NCBI GenBank assembly: GCA_016936155.1
Contig: JAFGPO010000105.1
Coordinates: 1-43,582, forward strand
Direction: 5' to 3'
Source: Caldifarciminota bacterium
GTDB lineage: Bacteria > Hydrothermota > Tepidihabitantia > SM23-42
DNA: 43,582 bases
A program made the position numbers and the translations under genes. This document shows, in pieces, positions 1 through 7,315 of this stretch. Every line of letters begins with the position of its first letter. Position 1 is the first letter of the stretch. The notes beneath the pieces were generated by a model. It worked only from the letters and a program-made list of their open reading frames with translations, did not search any database and was not told the DNA's origin.

Positions 1-1
1 C

Positions 2-181
2 GAGATATTCTCTTTATCAGGTCGTTCTATACGGCGTTTTACCGGCAGTGATATCATCAATAAAACCGTTTTCTGGGATGGTAAAGATAGGTCTGGACAA
101 GGGGTTGGTTCAGGATTATATTTCATCCTTGTGAAAGATGGTTTTTTTAAAAAAATCGGTAAAATCGCGAGGCAGCGGTGA
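2..181 (+). CDS. C-terminal end of a secreted protein with a FlgD-type Ig / sorting-like tail (partial)
   Basis: The last 59 codons of a gene that begins upstream of the window. The residues include a W-D-G-K-D-R-S-G-Q core followed by G-S-G-L-Y-F, which is the FlgD-type Ig / type A sorting-tail pattern (WDG-x-D-xxG-x-x-x-xSGxYf). It ends with a basic segment (KKIGKIARQR). In the FCB group such tails direct surface export or anchor extracellular proteins; the function of the missing N-terminal part cannot be seen. The stop codon overlaps the start of the next gene by four bases (GTGA), so the two are probably translationally coupled. Similar modules occur at about 21.9, 23.2 and 28.9 kb. Confidence 0.7.
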   Translation, partial: EIFSLSGRSIRRFTGSDIINKTVFWDGKDRSGQGVGSGLYFILVKDGFFKKIGKIARQR

Positions 182-1065
182 AACACATGAAACCAGTTAT
201 CATTGCCCATGGCGGTGCCGGCGGGGTCAACCACCCGCTTCGGCGTGCTCGAGGACTGATCAGGGCATGCCGTATCGGCTACGGCATGCTCATGCAGGGG
301 AGTTCCAGCCTGGATGCGGTTGAGCAGGCAATCATGGAATTGGAAGATGTGTCGATATTCAACGCCGGCCGGGGATCCTCGCTCAATCTCGAGGGCGTGC
401 CGGAAATGGATGCATCGATCATGACGAGTGATATGAAGTTCGGAGCAGTTGCGGTTATCACGGATGTGCGTTATCCGATCCAGGTCGCGCGCCTGGTCAT
501 GGAAAAAACCGATCACCTGGTACTTGGCGGCAAGAACGCCGTGCGGTTCGCCCGCATCATGGGCATCCCAAAATATAACTGCGTAACGCAGGAAAAAAAG
601 CGCGCCTGGCAGTGGATGCGAAAGAAACTGCGCAGCGCGTATTTTGAAAAATTACCCGACCTTGCCGAGTACTACGGGACAATCGGCGTGGTCGCGATCG
701 ACCGACACGGCTTCATCACTGCCGGTACATCGAGCGGTGGTATTACCATGCGCTTGCCCGGGCGCATTGGCGACACGCCGTCACCCGGCGCCGGTACCTA
801 CGCGGATAAGAATGGCGGCGTGGGCGCGACCGGCCACGGCGAGGAGATCTTGCGTCATCTTCTTTCCTTCCGCGCTGCGCAATTCATGGCGCGCGCTCCT
901 GCGCCAATCGCCGGAGAAAAGGTCATCGCCTTCGCGAACAAATACAAATGCCGGTGCGGCCTTATCGGCATCGATAAAAAGGGACGCATTATGTGCGTGA
1001 ACAACACCAGGGCAATGTCCTGGTGTTATATCAAGAACGGACGCATGCACATATTCAGGTGGTGA
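178..1065 (+). CDS. iaaA: Isoaspartyl peptidase / L-asparaginase, Ntn-hydrolase family
   Basis: A 295-residue precursor of the plant-type asparaginase / isoaspartyl dipeptidase family, which cleaves itself before a threonine to make the active heterodimer and then hydrolyses isoaspartyl dipeptides or asparagine. The N-terminal HGGAGG motif, FNAGRGSSLN at about residues 61-70, and YYGTIGVVA with the predicted nucleophile Thr168 are all visible. They are followed by AGTSSGG and GATGHGE of the beta chain. The length is normal. I chose GTG at 178 because GAGG lies five bases upstream (169-172) and the start overlaps the previous stop; ATG at 187 is possible. The family repairs or scavenges damaged peptides, and a second isoaspartate enzyme (Pcm) lies at 29.7 kb. 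Confidence 0.93.
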   Translation: MKHMKPVIIAHGGAGGVNHPLRRARGLIRACRIGYGMLMQGSSSLDAVEQAIMELEDVSIFNAGRGSSLNLEGVPEMDASIMTSDMKFGAVAVITDVRYPIQVARLVMEKTDHLVLGGKNAVRFARIMGIPKYNCVTQEKKRAWQWMRKKLRSAYFEKLPDLAEYYGTIGVVAIDRHGFITAGTSSGGITMRLPGRIGDTPSPGAGTYADKNGGVGATGHGEEILRHLLSFRAAQFMARAPAPIAGEKVIAFANKYKCRCGLIGIDKKGRIMCVNNTRAMSWCYIKNGRMHIFRW

Positions 1066-1091
1066 TACTTGACCCTGCAGTTTCGGCCTCA

Positions 1092-1119
1092 TTGACATTA
1101 GCAATGCCTTCATTATAAT
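1092..1119 (+). promoter_or_regulatory. Consensus sigma-70-type promoter, TTGACA-16-TATAAT
   Basis: A perfect -35 TTGACA (1092-1097) and a perfect -10 TATAAT (1114-1119) with a 16-bp spacer. The -10 box ends five bases before the ATG at 1125, so the expected transcription start falls on or beside the start codon. There is no Shine-Dalgarno sequence between promoter and gene, which predicts a leaderless mRNA. Confidence 0.8.
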
Positions 1120-1124
1120 CAGCC

Positions 1125-1322
1125 ATGGCCAAGATCGATAAGGTGCTGTGCCCTTTTTGTATTTTCACATCAAAGTATATTGACCTCACGATCACGGATG
1201 ACGGGTACTACATATGTCCGAACTGCAATGCGACGTTCTCATATGAAGAGCTCATGCACCTGTATACCTTGAGCCAGTATTCGCTGGACATGAAGGACAA
1301 CAAGTTCAATCCTACGATATAG
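1125..1322 (+). CDS. Small zinc-ribbon protein, unknown function
   Basis: A 65-residue protein with two CxxC knuckles: CPFC near residue 9 and CPNC near residue 32, spaced as in a zinc ribbon. The rest is polar with no signal peptide or membrane segment. I do not recognise a named family; zinc-ribbon proteins of this size are often nucleic-acid or protein-binding adaptors. It is monocistronic as far as can be seen, with its own strong promoter directly upstream and no ribosome binding site, so it is probably translated from a leaderless message. The ATG at 1125 fits the predicted transcription start exactly. Confidence 0.7.
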   Translation: MAKIDKVLCPFCIFTSKYIDLTITDDGYYICPNCNATFSYEELMHLYTLSQYSLDMKDNKFNPTI

Positions 1323-1353
1323 AAGTCTGTGGCTGGGTGTAGATGCTTAAGAA

Positions 1354-1399
1354 CACCCTCACCCAACCCTCTCCCTCGACAGGGAAAAGGATTTTTTTT
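1354..1399. repeat. CCCTCTCCC-type dispersed repeat with hairpin and T-run
   Basis: The sequence CACCCTCACCCAACCCTCTC continues into TCCCT-CGAC-AGGGA (5-bp stem, 4-nt loop), and a T8 run follows at 1392-1399. Elements of this CCCTCACCC...AGGGA type recur between genes in many unrelated bacterial genomes. Because of the T-run it may also act as a weak intrinsic terminator on the plus strand. Confidence 0.5.
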
Positions 1400-1447
1400 G
1401 TTATGGGCAATAGAAGGGAGTAAGTATGAAGATGCTAAAGCTCTTTC

Positions 1448-1474
1448 GTCATTCTGAGCGGAGCGAAGAATCTC
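1448..1474 (+). repeat. Dispersed 27-bp repeat, GTCATTCTGAG type (copy 1)
   Basis: Begins GTCATTCTGAGC and ends GAAGAATCTC. A second copy lies in reverse orientation at 43378-43404 with three differences in 27 positions. The same kind of sequence is familiar from intergenic regions of many phyla. It has no coding capacity here. Confidence 0.7.
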
Positions 1475-1510
1475 GGTCTTTAATTACGTATTGAACAATC
1501 CCGAAGCCTA

Positions 1511-1622
1511 CCAGGATATCAGAATATCAGTTAGCAAGACATCAGAGTATCAGAACACCAGGTTTTCGTATCTGATATCCTGATAATCCGGTCTGCTGCC
1601 CGCGGATCTTCTGATATTCTGG
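1511..1622. repeat. ATATCAG-rich imperfect inverted repeat (copy A)
   Basis: Starts with CCAGGATATCAGAATATCAG and ends with the inverted form CTGATATTCTGG, with further CTGATATCCTGAT in the right half. Positions 1513-1544 match 31422-31453 with four mismatches in 32, so this is a dispersed family. The units are too short and degenerate for a CRISPR array. Confidence 0.7.
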
Positions 1623-1699
1623 TATACTTTTTCTATTATTTGTACATGTGAATTTTGATAGTAGGATTTGTTGAGGATTTATGATTTCGGATTTAGAAT

Positions 1700-2674
1700 T
1701 TATTCTTTGAAAATGTCCTGCACTTCCCTCATCGAAGGTGTGCGGTTGTGTTTGTAAAAGAAAATCTTTTGATAGACCTCATCGTTCGTTTTATATACTT
1801 CTTCATTGACAAGATCAATCCTGATGATGTTGTTGCGTGCGATGAATCCCCCCAGCATGAATTCAAAGAGGACAATGGCAACGGTAATGACGATACCGAT
1901 AGGGAGGGTAAGGAATTTGAGGGATACTAGTTTTACCTTGGGGCGCGCTTTTTTAATGGTCGGTTTTGCATATGCGATCTCGATCTGACCGGTTGAGAGC
2001 AATTTATAAAGCGTGGAGTACGTATTGAATTTACCCAGTCCGTCGATCTCGATCAGGTCGTCAATGCTTCGGTGGCCGTCGAGGACCGCCAGAAGACGTG
2101 CCTCGCTTTCCGAAGGGGTGAATTTCAACTCTGGCCGCTCGACTTTTTTGAGCACGATATCCCCGGACGGCAGCGTATCCTGAATCCTCGGCCACTCATC
2201 GATACGGCGCGCGGCTTCAAGGATCAATCCCTGGGTCTTCATGCGTATTTTGATCAGGCTCTTCGGATAGATGATCGAACCCTGTTCGAATTTGAAAGCG
2301 CCTTCCTTCCACATGAACAGCTCGTCAAACACCTCTTGAATTTTGAATCGGATGACCCGTTCTACTTCTTCTCTGGCCAGATAGCGGTCCTCAAGGATAA
2401 TGTTCATGATCGGACGTTTGGTCTCATTATGGATCTCTTCGACAAGTTCATAGACATTCCTGCCAAGCATGCCCGAACGCACAAGGTACGCTTCGAGTCG
2501 GTCCACATTGTCACCGCGTTCATAGAACGCGCCCGTGACCTCACCTTCAGCGAATCCGATATCAGCAAGTTCATTCCGCTTTTTGATCTTAAGCACACCG
2601 GTCAGGCGTTCCTGTCCAACGAGCTGCAATACGCTCGCAAGATTAAGGCTCTTCAGATCTCCCTCAATCGGCAT
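1700..2674 (-). CDS. DUF4388 (PATAN) domain protein with C-terminal membrane segment
   Basis: 324 residues. The N-terminal part (about 1-130: MPIEGDLKSLNLASVLQLVG, later LTGVLKIKKR and GFAEGEVTGAFY) is a DUF4388/PATAN domain, a module found in bacterial signalling and gliding-type regulatory proteins. A middle region (about 170-240) looks like a winged-helix-like tail of such proteins. One hydrophobic segment lies at about residues 252-275 (LTLPIGIVITVAIVLFEFML), followed by a short soluble tail. The start overlaps the end of the upstream membrane protein by 11 bp, so the two are probably translated in a coupled way. The precise function is unknown. Confidence 0.75.
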   Translation of the reverse strand: MPIEGDLKSLNLASVLQLVGQERLTGVLKIKKRNELADIGFAEGEVTGAFYERGDNVDRLEAYLVRSGMLGRNVYELVEEIHNETKRPIMNIILEDRYLAREEVERVIRFKIQEVFDELFMWKEGAFKFEQGSIIYPKSLIKIRMKTQGLILEAARRIDEWPRIQDTLPSGDIVLKKVERPELKFTPSESEARLLAVLDGHRSIDDLIEIDGLGKFNTYSTLYKLLSTGQIEIAYAKPTIKKARPKVKLVSLKFLTLPIGIVITVAIVLFEFMLGGFIARNNIIRIDLVNEEVYKTNDEVYQKIFFYKHNRTPSMREVQDIFKE

Positions 2675-4508
2675 TGGTCTCCCTCAGTAAAGCGAATGAC
2701 AGCAGGTAGCAGATCGCTCCGACGATGATTCCAGCCGTGACGAATACGGGTTTCAAAGGTAATGCGATATACCCTGCCGGTTGCACGAAGAGCGACGGCA
2801 TAATAAGGGGCACGTATATGAGCATCATCGGGACAATAAAGAACATGCCGGCAAAGTGACGGTTCGAATAGATAAGGCCCGCGCCCGGGAGTACCAAATT
2901 CACCACGAACATGATGATACGCCGGGTACGTTTGCGGCTGCGGTTCACGGATATTCGCAGATCCTCTTCGATCTCGGCTTGCTTTGTTGATTTGAACTTG
3001 GTAAAACAATTGGAACACAATATTTCATCCCCGATCTCTTTTACACAGCGTTTGCACACTGGTCGACCACAGGTGGTACAGAAAAAAGGTTCTGAAAAAC
3101 GAATTGGGATGAAGGTCAGAATAAGTATGATAAGCACTGGTATGATAAAGATGAAATCGATGATCCCGTCAAAATTGACTTTTTCGGAGAACAAAAGTTT
3201 GTAGAATTCCCTGTTAGACGGTGCGATATCGACGGGCTCCTTGCGTAGACTGCTGAATCCGTGTTGCCGGGCTTCTTCCATATAGTGGGATGACTCAGAG
3301 TACTCGATATTCCGCAATTTCAGTAATCCCATGTTAAAGAATGGTTCACCCTGGTCGCTGATCATGGTTGCCTTCAGGTACAAGGATTCCGCGAGTGAAT
3401 TCTCCTCATACGCATAGTAAATATTTGCCAGATTGTTGATTACCGCTACATCACGGTTCCCCGCGTAGTAGAGATTCTCATAAAGACTCAGTGCTTCTTC
3501 AAGCCGGCCCTGTTTTTTCCTTCCGTAGGCGACGAACTGCTGTTGATAGGGGTCATCAGGGTTCGGGGTGAGATCCAAGGCTGTATCATAGTGAACGATC
3601 TCATACAGTTGGTGGTTTGAATTACTATGGGTCAAGAACGAAATACAGTTGTTCAATGGAAGCGAGAGGATATACAGTATCAGGAGCGCGATGAGCGAGA
3701 GCCGTAACCAGTTTTTCTCGCGATGGTCCATAACAAAGATGAGCAGTATCGAATAGCAGATAAAGGCGATGTACAGGTTACGCAGCACCAATAGAGGGAT
3801 GAGCAGAATGAGCGTTTTTACCGTATCTATCCATTGAATGGGCTGGCGAGGACCGATGCGGTGGCTGATGACCGGCAGGTAATGGATCGTTTTTACCAGC
3901 ACGTAGACGACGGTCGAAAGGAATAACGCGGCAATGATAAGGATCGCTATGTTCGTAATGAAGAACAATTGGCTTTTGAAATCCGTGAGAACCGGCAAGG
4001 ATAGCGCTGTTCGTACCAGATTGACATCGCGTTTTTTGACACCCAGTGCGAGCAGGGATACGAAATTTTCAATGCCGCTCGAATCGAAATGGATCGCTAA
4101 ATTGAGCCTGCGCACTGTTTCCGCGTTGTCTTCAGCGTCCAATGCTTCCCACCGCAGTACTGAAGAAAGGTAAAAATTTCTGCCCATGTCAAGCAATGCG
4201 AGAAGTGAATCAGCCTCCTGACTCTGGGTATTGACACGCCAGAACCATAGAACAACAGGGTTTTCGCGATAATTGGTTATTTTTGTTGTGCCGCGGGTGA
4301 GACTAACGAATATCGAATCGCTTCTGGGCGTATTGACAAAATTCTCGTAGCGCAGACTGAATTGACTGAACAGTATGAGCACAGTGAGCAACATACATAG
4401 GATTATAGGGTAATTTAGCGTCGTGTCAACAACAGAATAACTGACCTTATCATAGGGACGGATTTTGTGCACTTTGTATGAAAATTCCATTGACTTTGCT
4501 ATATGCAT
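2664..4508 (-). CDS. Polytopic membrane protein with TPR repeats and a treble Cys-pair zinc motif
   Basis: 614 residues. Hydrophobic segments lie near 31-50, 181-207, 230-260 and 268-285. A TPR-like region (about 325-410) is followed by another membrane segment (450-469), then three CxxC pairs (C477/C480, C485/C488, C498/C501) that should bind zinc, then a basic linker and C-terminal membrane segments (531-610). I do not recognise a named family. The gene is first in a two-gene operon with the DUF4388 protein. There is no Shine-Dalgarno before the ATG at 4508; a TATTAT lies four bases upstream, so the message may be leaderless, but no good -35 accompanies it. A second ATG at codon 7 is possible. 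Confidence 0.65.
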   Translation of the reverse strand: MHIAKSMEFSYKVHKIRPYDKVSYSVVDTTLNYPIILCMLLTVLILFSQFSLRYENFVNTPRSDSIFVSLTRGTTKITNYRENPVVLWFWRVNTQSQEADSLLALLDMGRNFYLSSVLRWEALDAEDNAETVRRLNLAIHFDSSGIENFVSLLALGVKKRDVNLVRTALSLPVLTDFKSQLFFITNIAILIIAALFLSTVVYVLVKTIHYLPVISHRIGPRQPIQWIDTVKTLILLIPLLVLRNLYIAFICYSILLIFVMDHREKNWLRLSLIALLILYILSLPLNNCISFLTHSNSNHQLYEIVHYDTALDLTPNPDDPYQQQFVAYGRKKQGRLEEALSLYENLYYAGNRDVAVINNLANIYYAYEENSLAESLYLKATMISDQGEPFFNMGLLKLRNIEYSESSHYMEEARQHGFSSLRKEPVDIAPSNREFYKLLFSEKVNFDGIIDFIFIIPVLIILILTFIPIRFSEPFFCTTCGRPVCKRCVKEIGDEILCSNCFTKFKSTKQAEIEEDLRISVNRSRKRTRRIIMFVVNLVLPGAGLIYSNRHFAGMFFIVPMMLIYVPLIMPSLFVQPAGYIALPLKPVFVTAGIIVGAICYLLSFALLRETNAD

Positions 4509-4577
4509 GGATATAATAATGATTAGGAAGTTGGGAACTAAAACTACAATTGCAAATATACCGAAATTTAGAATATT

Positions 4578-4606
4578 TGAGGATTTCTCCTCACGTGAAA
4601 GGAGGA
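4578..4606 (+). promoter_or_regulatory. Two competing hairpins over the Shine-Dalgarno of the oxidoreductase operon
   Basis: Hairpin A pairs TGAGGA (4578-4583) with TCCTCA (4588-4593). Hairpin B pairs TTCTCCT (4585-4591) with AGGAGGA (4600-4606), which is the ribosome binding site of the first gene. They share bases 4588-4591 and so exclude each other. This could be a simple on/off translational element, or chance pairing around an SD sequence. Confidence 0.3.
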
Positions 4607-4609
4607 TAA

Positions 4610-4819
4610 ATGCCTACGGTTAAGATTCTGGAAGAAGTGTGCAAGGGGTGCGGACTATGCTGCGATAGCGTTTGTCCTGTAAACATCCTTATGCTTGATC
4701 CAGATAACATTAATTCCAATGGATATCACCCTGCAAAAGTGACGGCTATGGAAAAATGCATTGCGTGTGGATACTGTTATATGGTATGTCCAGAACCAGC
4801 GATCGAAGTCTACAAATAG
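4610..4819 (+). CDS. korD: 2-oxoacid:ferredoxin oxidoreductase, delta (2x[4Fe-4S] ferredoxin) subunit
   Basis: A 69-residue ferredoxin with two clusters of cysteines, CKGCGLCCDSVCP (residues 11-23) and CIACGYCYMVCP, expected to bind two [4Fe-4S] clusters and carry electrons from the thiamine-dependent subunits to soluble ferredoxin. The first motif has one residue more than the usual CxxCxxCxxxCP, so either C17 or C18 is the third ligand. It is the first gene of a four-gene operon in delta-alpha-beta-gamma order, preceded by a strong AAAGGAGG site. Five bases separate its stop from the next SD-containing start region. Confidence 0.88.
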   Translation: MPTVKILEEVCKGCGLCCDSVCPVNILMLDPDNINSNGYHPAKVTAMEKCIACGYCYMVCPEPAIEVYK

Positions 4820-4829
4820 GGGGATGACA

Positions 4830-5897
4830 ATGGCCGAAAAAAAACTCATGTACGGTAACCATGCAATGGTCGAGGGTGTACTGGCAGCAGGATGCCGCTT
4901 CTTTGCCGGGTATCCTATTACGCCGCAAAATGAGATCCCGGAATTCATGTCGATCAGGATGAACGAAGAAGGTGGAGTATTTGTGCAGACGGAAAGCGAA
5001 ATCGCCGCGATCAACATGTTGTTCGGCGCAGCCGCTGCCGGGAAGCGCGCGATGACTTCTTCATCCTCACCAGGCATTAGTCTGATGCAGGAAGGCATTT
5101 CTTATGTCGCAGGGGCAGATCTCCCCGTGCTTGTTGTGAATGTCGTCCGCGGCGGTCCTGGGCTCGGGAATATCGCACCTGCCCAGTCAGATTACTACCA
5201 GGCGACACGGGGTGGCGGACACGGTGATTACTTCACTATTACCCTGGCGCCGCATTCTGCGCAGGACCTGTACGAATTCCCTAAACTTGCATTCGAATTA
5301 GGCGAAAAGTACCGCAATCCCGCGTTGATTCTTGCCGATGGGCTGCTCGGACAAATGATGGAACCGGTCGAATTCAGCATGACCCCGGTCGATCCTCAGA
5401 ACCTCCTCGAACCGGAATGGGCATTATCCGGGTGCAAGGGACGGGAACGACGGGTCGTGCGCTCGTACGATCTAAAACCGGGCAGGCTTGAGGAAATGAA
5501 CATCGAACGGGCGAAAAAATACGATGTTATCCGGGAAAAAGAACAACGGTATGACGCCACGAACTGCGACAATGCGGATTGTATTATCGTTGCCTACGGA
5601 ACTGCCGCCAGGGTAGGGTATGCGGCAATGCGGTTGGCGCGCGATAAGGGTATGAAAGTCGGCTTGCTGCGACCGGTCACGCTCTGGCCATTCCCCATGG
5701 ATATCCTGGGGGATATGGCAAAAACAACCGAAAATTTTCTCGTCGTAGAAATGAATTGCGGACAGATGATCGATGACGTGCGGTTGGCGACCAATTGCCG
5801 TGCAAAGATCGCGTTTCACGGTCGACCCGGCGGAGGCGTTCCAACACCACCCGAAATATATGAGAAGATCACACAGGTACTGGGAGGTGCGAAATGA
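4830..5897 (+). CDS. korA: 2-oxoacid:ferredoxin oxidoreductase, alpha subunit
   Basis: 355 residues. It carries the GNHAMVEGVLAAGCRFFAGYP and PITPQNEIPEFMS motifs of the pyrimidine-binding domain of pyruvate/2-oxoacid ferredoxin oxidoreductases. With the beta subunit it binds thiamine diphosphate, decarboxylates a 2-oxoacid and forms an acyl-CoA plus reduced ferredoxin. The PITPQNEI version is common in proteins annotated as branched-chain VorB, whereas many 2-oxoglutarate enzymes read PITPS-type, so the substrate (2-oxoglutarate or branched-chain oxoacid) is open; the symbol is provisional. ATG at 4830 is six bases after AGGGGG (4818-4823); the ATG at 4824 sits too close to the SD. It overlaps the beta gene by four bases. 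Confidence 0.88.
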   Translation: MAEKKLMYGNHAMVEGVLAAGCRFFAGYPITPQNEIPEFMSIRMNEEGGVFVQTESEIAAINMLFGAAAAGKRAMTSSSSPGISLMQEGISYVAGADLPVLVVNVVRGGPGLGNIAPAQSDYYQATRGGGHGDYFTITLAPHSAQDLYEFPKLAFELGEKYRNPALILADGLLGQMMEPVEFSMTPVDPQNLLEPEWALSGCKGRERRVVRSYDLKPGRLEEMNIERAKKYDVIREKEQRYDATNCDNADCIIVAYGTAARVGYAAMRLARDKGMKVGLLRPVTLWPFPMDILGDMAKTTENFLVVEMNCGQMIDDVRLATNCRAKIAFHGRPGGGVPTPPEIYEKITQVLGGAK

Positions 5898-6643
5898 AGA
5901 AACTCTTCAGTCGGCCTGATGGTCTTACCCCTACGCTGATGAGATATTGCCCTGGGTGCGGGCATGGTATCGTGCACCGGATGATCGGGGAGCTTCTGGT
6001 GGAACTGGATATACGTGAACGTGCGGTCGGTATCGCACCGGTCGGCTGTTCTGTATTCGCGGATGAGTATTTCAATTGTGATATGATCCAACCCCCCCAT
6101 GGACGGGGACCTGCCGTATCGACGGGGATCAAACGTTCGCGACCAGATTGTATCGTGTTCAGTTACCAGGGTGACGGTGACCTGGCTGCTATCGGGACCG
6201 CAGAGATCGTCCATGCCGCGGCCCGGAATGAAAATATTACGGTTATCTTCATCAACAATGCAATATTCGGCATGACCGGTGGTCAGATGGCGCCAACGAC
6301 CTTACCGGGAATGAAGTCAACTACCTCGGTTAAGGGACGGGACATCAAGAAACAAGGGTATCCCATGAAAATATGTGAGATGCTGGCGAGTCTTGACGGA
6401 CCATACTATCTGGAACGATGCTCAGTGCATACCCCAAAAAACGTCATAAAAACCAAAAAAGCCCTGAAGATTGCGTTCCTGAATCAGGTGAATGAAAAGG
6501 GATTTTCCTTGATCGAGATCCTCAGTATGTGTCCGACCGGTTGGGGTATCACGCCAGTCGAGGCGAAGAAATATATCGAGGAAGCAATGAAGCCGTACTA
6601 TCCTCTGGGAGTATTCCGCGACCGATCAAAGGAGGATGCATGA
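5894..6643 (+). CDS. korB: 2-oxoacid:ferredoxin oxidoreductase, beta (thiamine diphosphate) subunit
   Basis: 249 residues. RYCPGCGHG near the N terminus and GDGDLAAIGTAEIVHAAARN...NNAIFGMTGGQ form the thiamine-diphosphate/Mg binding pattern (GDG to NN) of the beta subunit. The protein is short, as in KOR/VOR-type enzymes. The start overlaps the alpha stop (ATGA) and a GGAGG lies in the alpha gene end. The stop overlaps the gamma start in the same way, so all three are expected to be made in equal amounts. See the alpha entry for substrate uncertainty. Confidence 0.9.
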   Translation: MKKLFSRPDGLTPTLMRYCPGCGHGIVHRMIGELLVELDIRERAVGIAPVGCSVFADEYFNCDMIQPPHGRGPAVSTGIKRSRPDCIVFSYQGDGDLAAIGTAEIVHAAARNENITVIFINNAIFGMTGGQMAPTTLPGMKSTTSVKGRDIKKQGYPMKICEMLASLDGPYYLERCSVHTPKNVIKTKKALKIAFLNQVNEKGFSLIEILSMCPTGWGITPVEAKKYIEEAMKPYYPLGVFRDRSKEDA

Positions 6644-7173
6644 CCAAGGAGATAATCATCGCTGGCTTTGGCGGGCAGGGGATCGTATCATCCGGGATTA
6701 TTCTTGCGTATGGCGGATTGATCGAAGATAAACATGTTACGTTTTTTCCTTCCTATGGAGCGGAAATGCGGGGCGGGACAGCGAACTGTTCGGTCGTTAT
6801 ATCGAACGAACCGGTTGCATCCCCGATCGTCGCGAATCCTGATATAGTCATCATTATGAATGAACCGTCGCTCGCACGTTTTGAACCTCTGTTGAAGCCA
6901 AAAGGCATGTTATTCTACAACAGGACATTGATCAAATCGCAGCCGAAACGCAATGATCTTTTGATTGTTCCGGTTGAAGCGAATGCGATCGCCGAAGAGC
7001 TTGGGCAGGGGAGGATCGCGAATATGGTCATGCTCGGCACAATGGCAAAGAAGACCGGAGTGATAGAACTCGAAACTCTAAAAAAGGCACAACGCAAGCG
7101 CTATACAAAGGCGGACGATAAGCAACTGGTTCTGAACGACCAGGCGCTGGAACGTGGTTTCGATCTCGAATGA
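6640..7173 (+). CDS. korC: 2-oxoacid:ferredoxin oxidoreductase, gamma subunit
   Basis: 177 residues. AGFGGQGIVSSGIILAYGG at the N terminus and PSYGAEMRGGTANCSVVIS are signature motifs of the gamma/III domain of 2-oxoacid oxidoreductases. ATG at 6640 follows AAAGGAGG by four bases and overlaps the beta stop; longer in-frame extensions upstream lie inside the beta gene and are not credible. It is the last gene of the operon. Downstream, 7174-7315 has no gene; a weak GGGTG/CACCC hairpin at 7264-7283 lacks a T-run. Confidence 0.9.
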   Translation: MTKEIIIAGFGGQGIVSSGIILAYGGLIEDKHVTFFPSYGAEMRGGTANCSVVISNEPVASPIVANPDIVIIMNEPSLARFEPLLKPKGMLFYNRTLIKSQPKRNDLLIVPVEANAIAEELGQGRIANMVMLGTMAKKTGVIELETLKKAQRKRYTKADDKQLVLNDQALERGFDLE

Positions 7174-7315
7174 ATTAGTACTACGGAGTTGAAGAGAACG
7201 TTGAGGGAAAAGAATTTAAGAAAAAGATTCTGAACAATTTCGATCTTTACACAATACATATAAGGGTGTCGATCAAGTCACCCCGTAATTGTTTGGAATC
7301 GAGTGATGTATTACT

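Larger units (their letters stand above)
1323..1699. repeat. Gene-free stretch packed with dispersed repeats
   Basis: 377 bp between two convergent genes with no credible ORF. From left to right it holds a CCCTCACCCAACCCTCTCCC-type repeat with a small hairpin and T-run (1354-1399), a GTCATTCTGAGC-type repeat (1448-1474), an ATATCAG-rich inverted repeat (1511-1622), and an AT-rich stretch resembling the GATTTAGAATTT repeats seen near 29.5 and 43.4 kb (about 1660-1700). The hairpin TCCCT-CGAC-AGGGA followed by a run of T at 1391-1399 could terminate transcription of the small zinc-ribbon gene. Confidence 0.6.

Noticed and set aside
1511-1622. Repeat cluster considered as a CRISPR array
   Set aside because: Units are 7-15 bp, degenerate and partly inverted, without constant spacers; no cas genes in the window.
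2072-2728. 218-codon open frame on the plus strand
   Set aside because: Antisense to the DUF4388 gene; no family features and no ribosome site.
4531-4580. Promoter for the oxidoreductase operon
   Set aside because: TTGGGA, TTGCAA, TACAAT and TAGAAT hexamers are present but no pair has acceptable spacing, so no call was made.
7264-7283. GGGTG/CACCC hairpin as terminator of the oxidoreductase operon
   Set aside because: Only five base pairs, a ten-base loop and no T-run.
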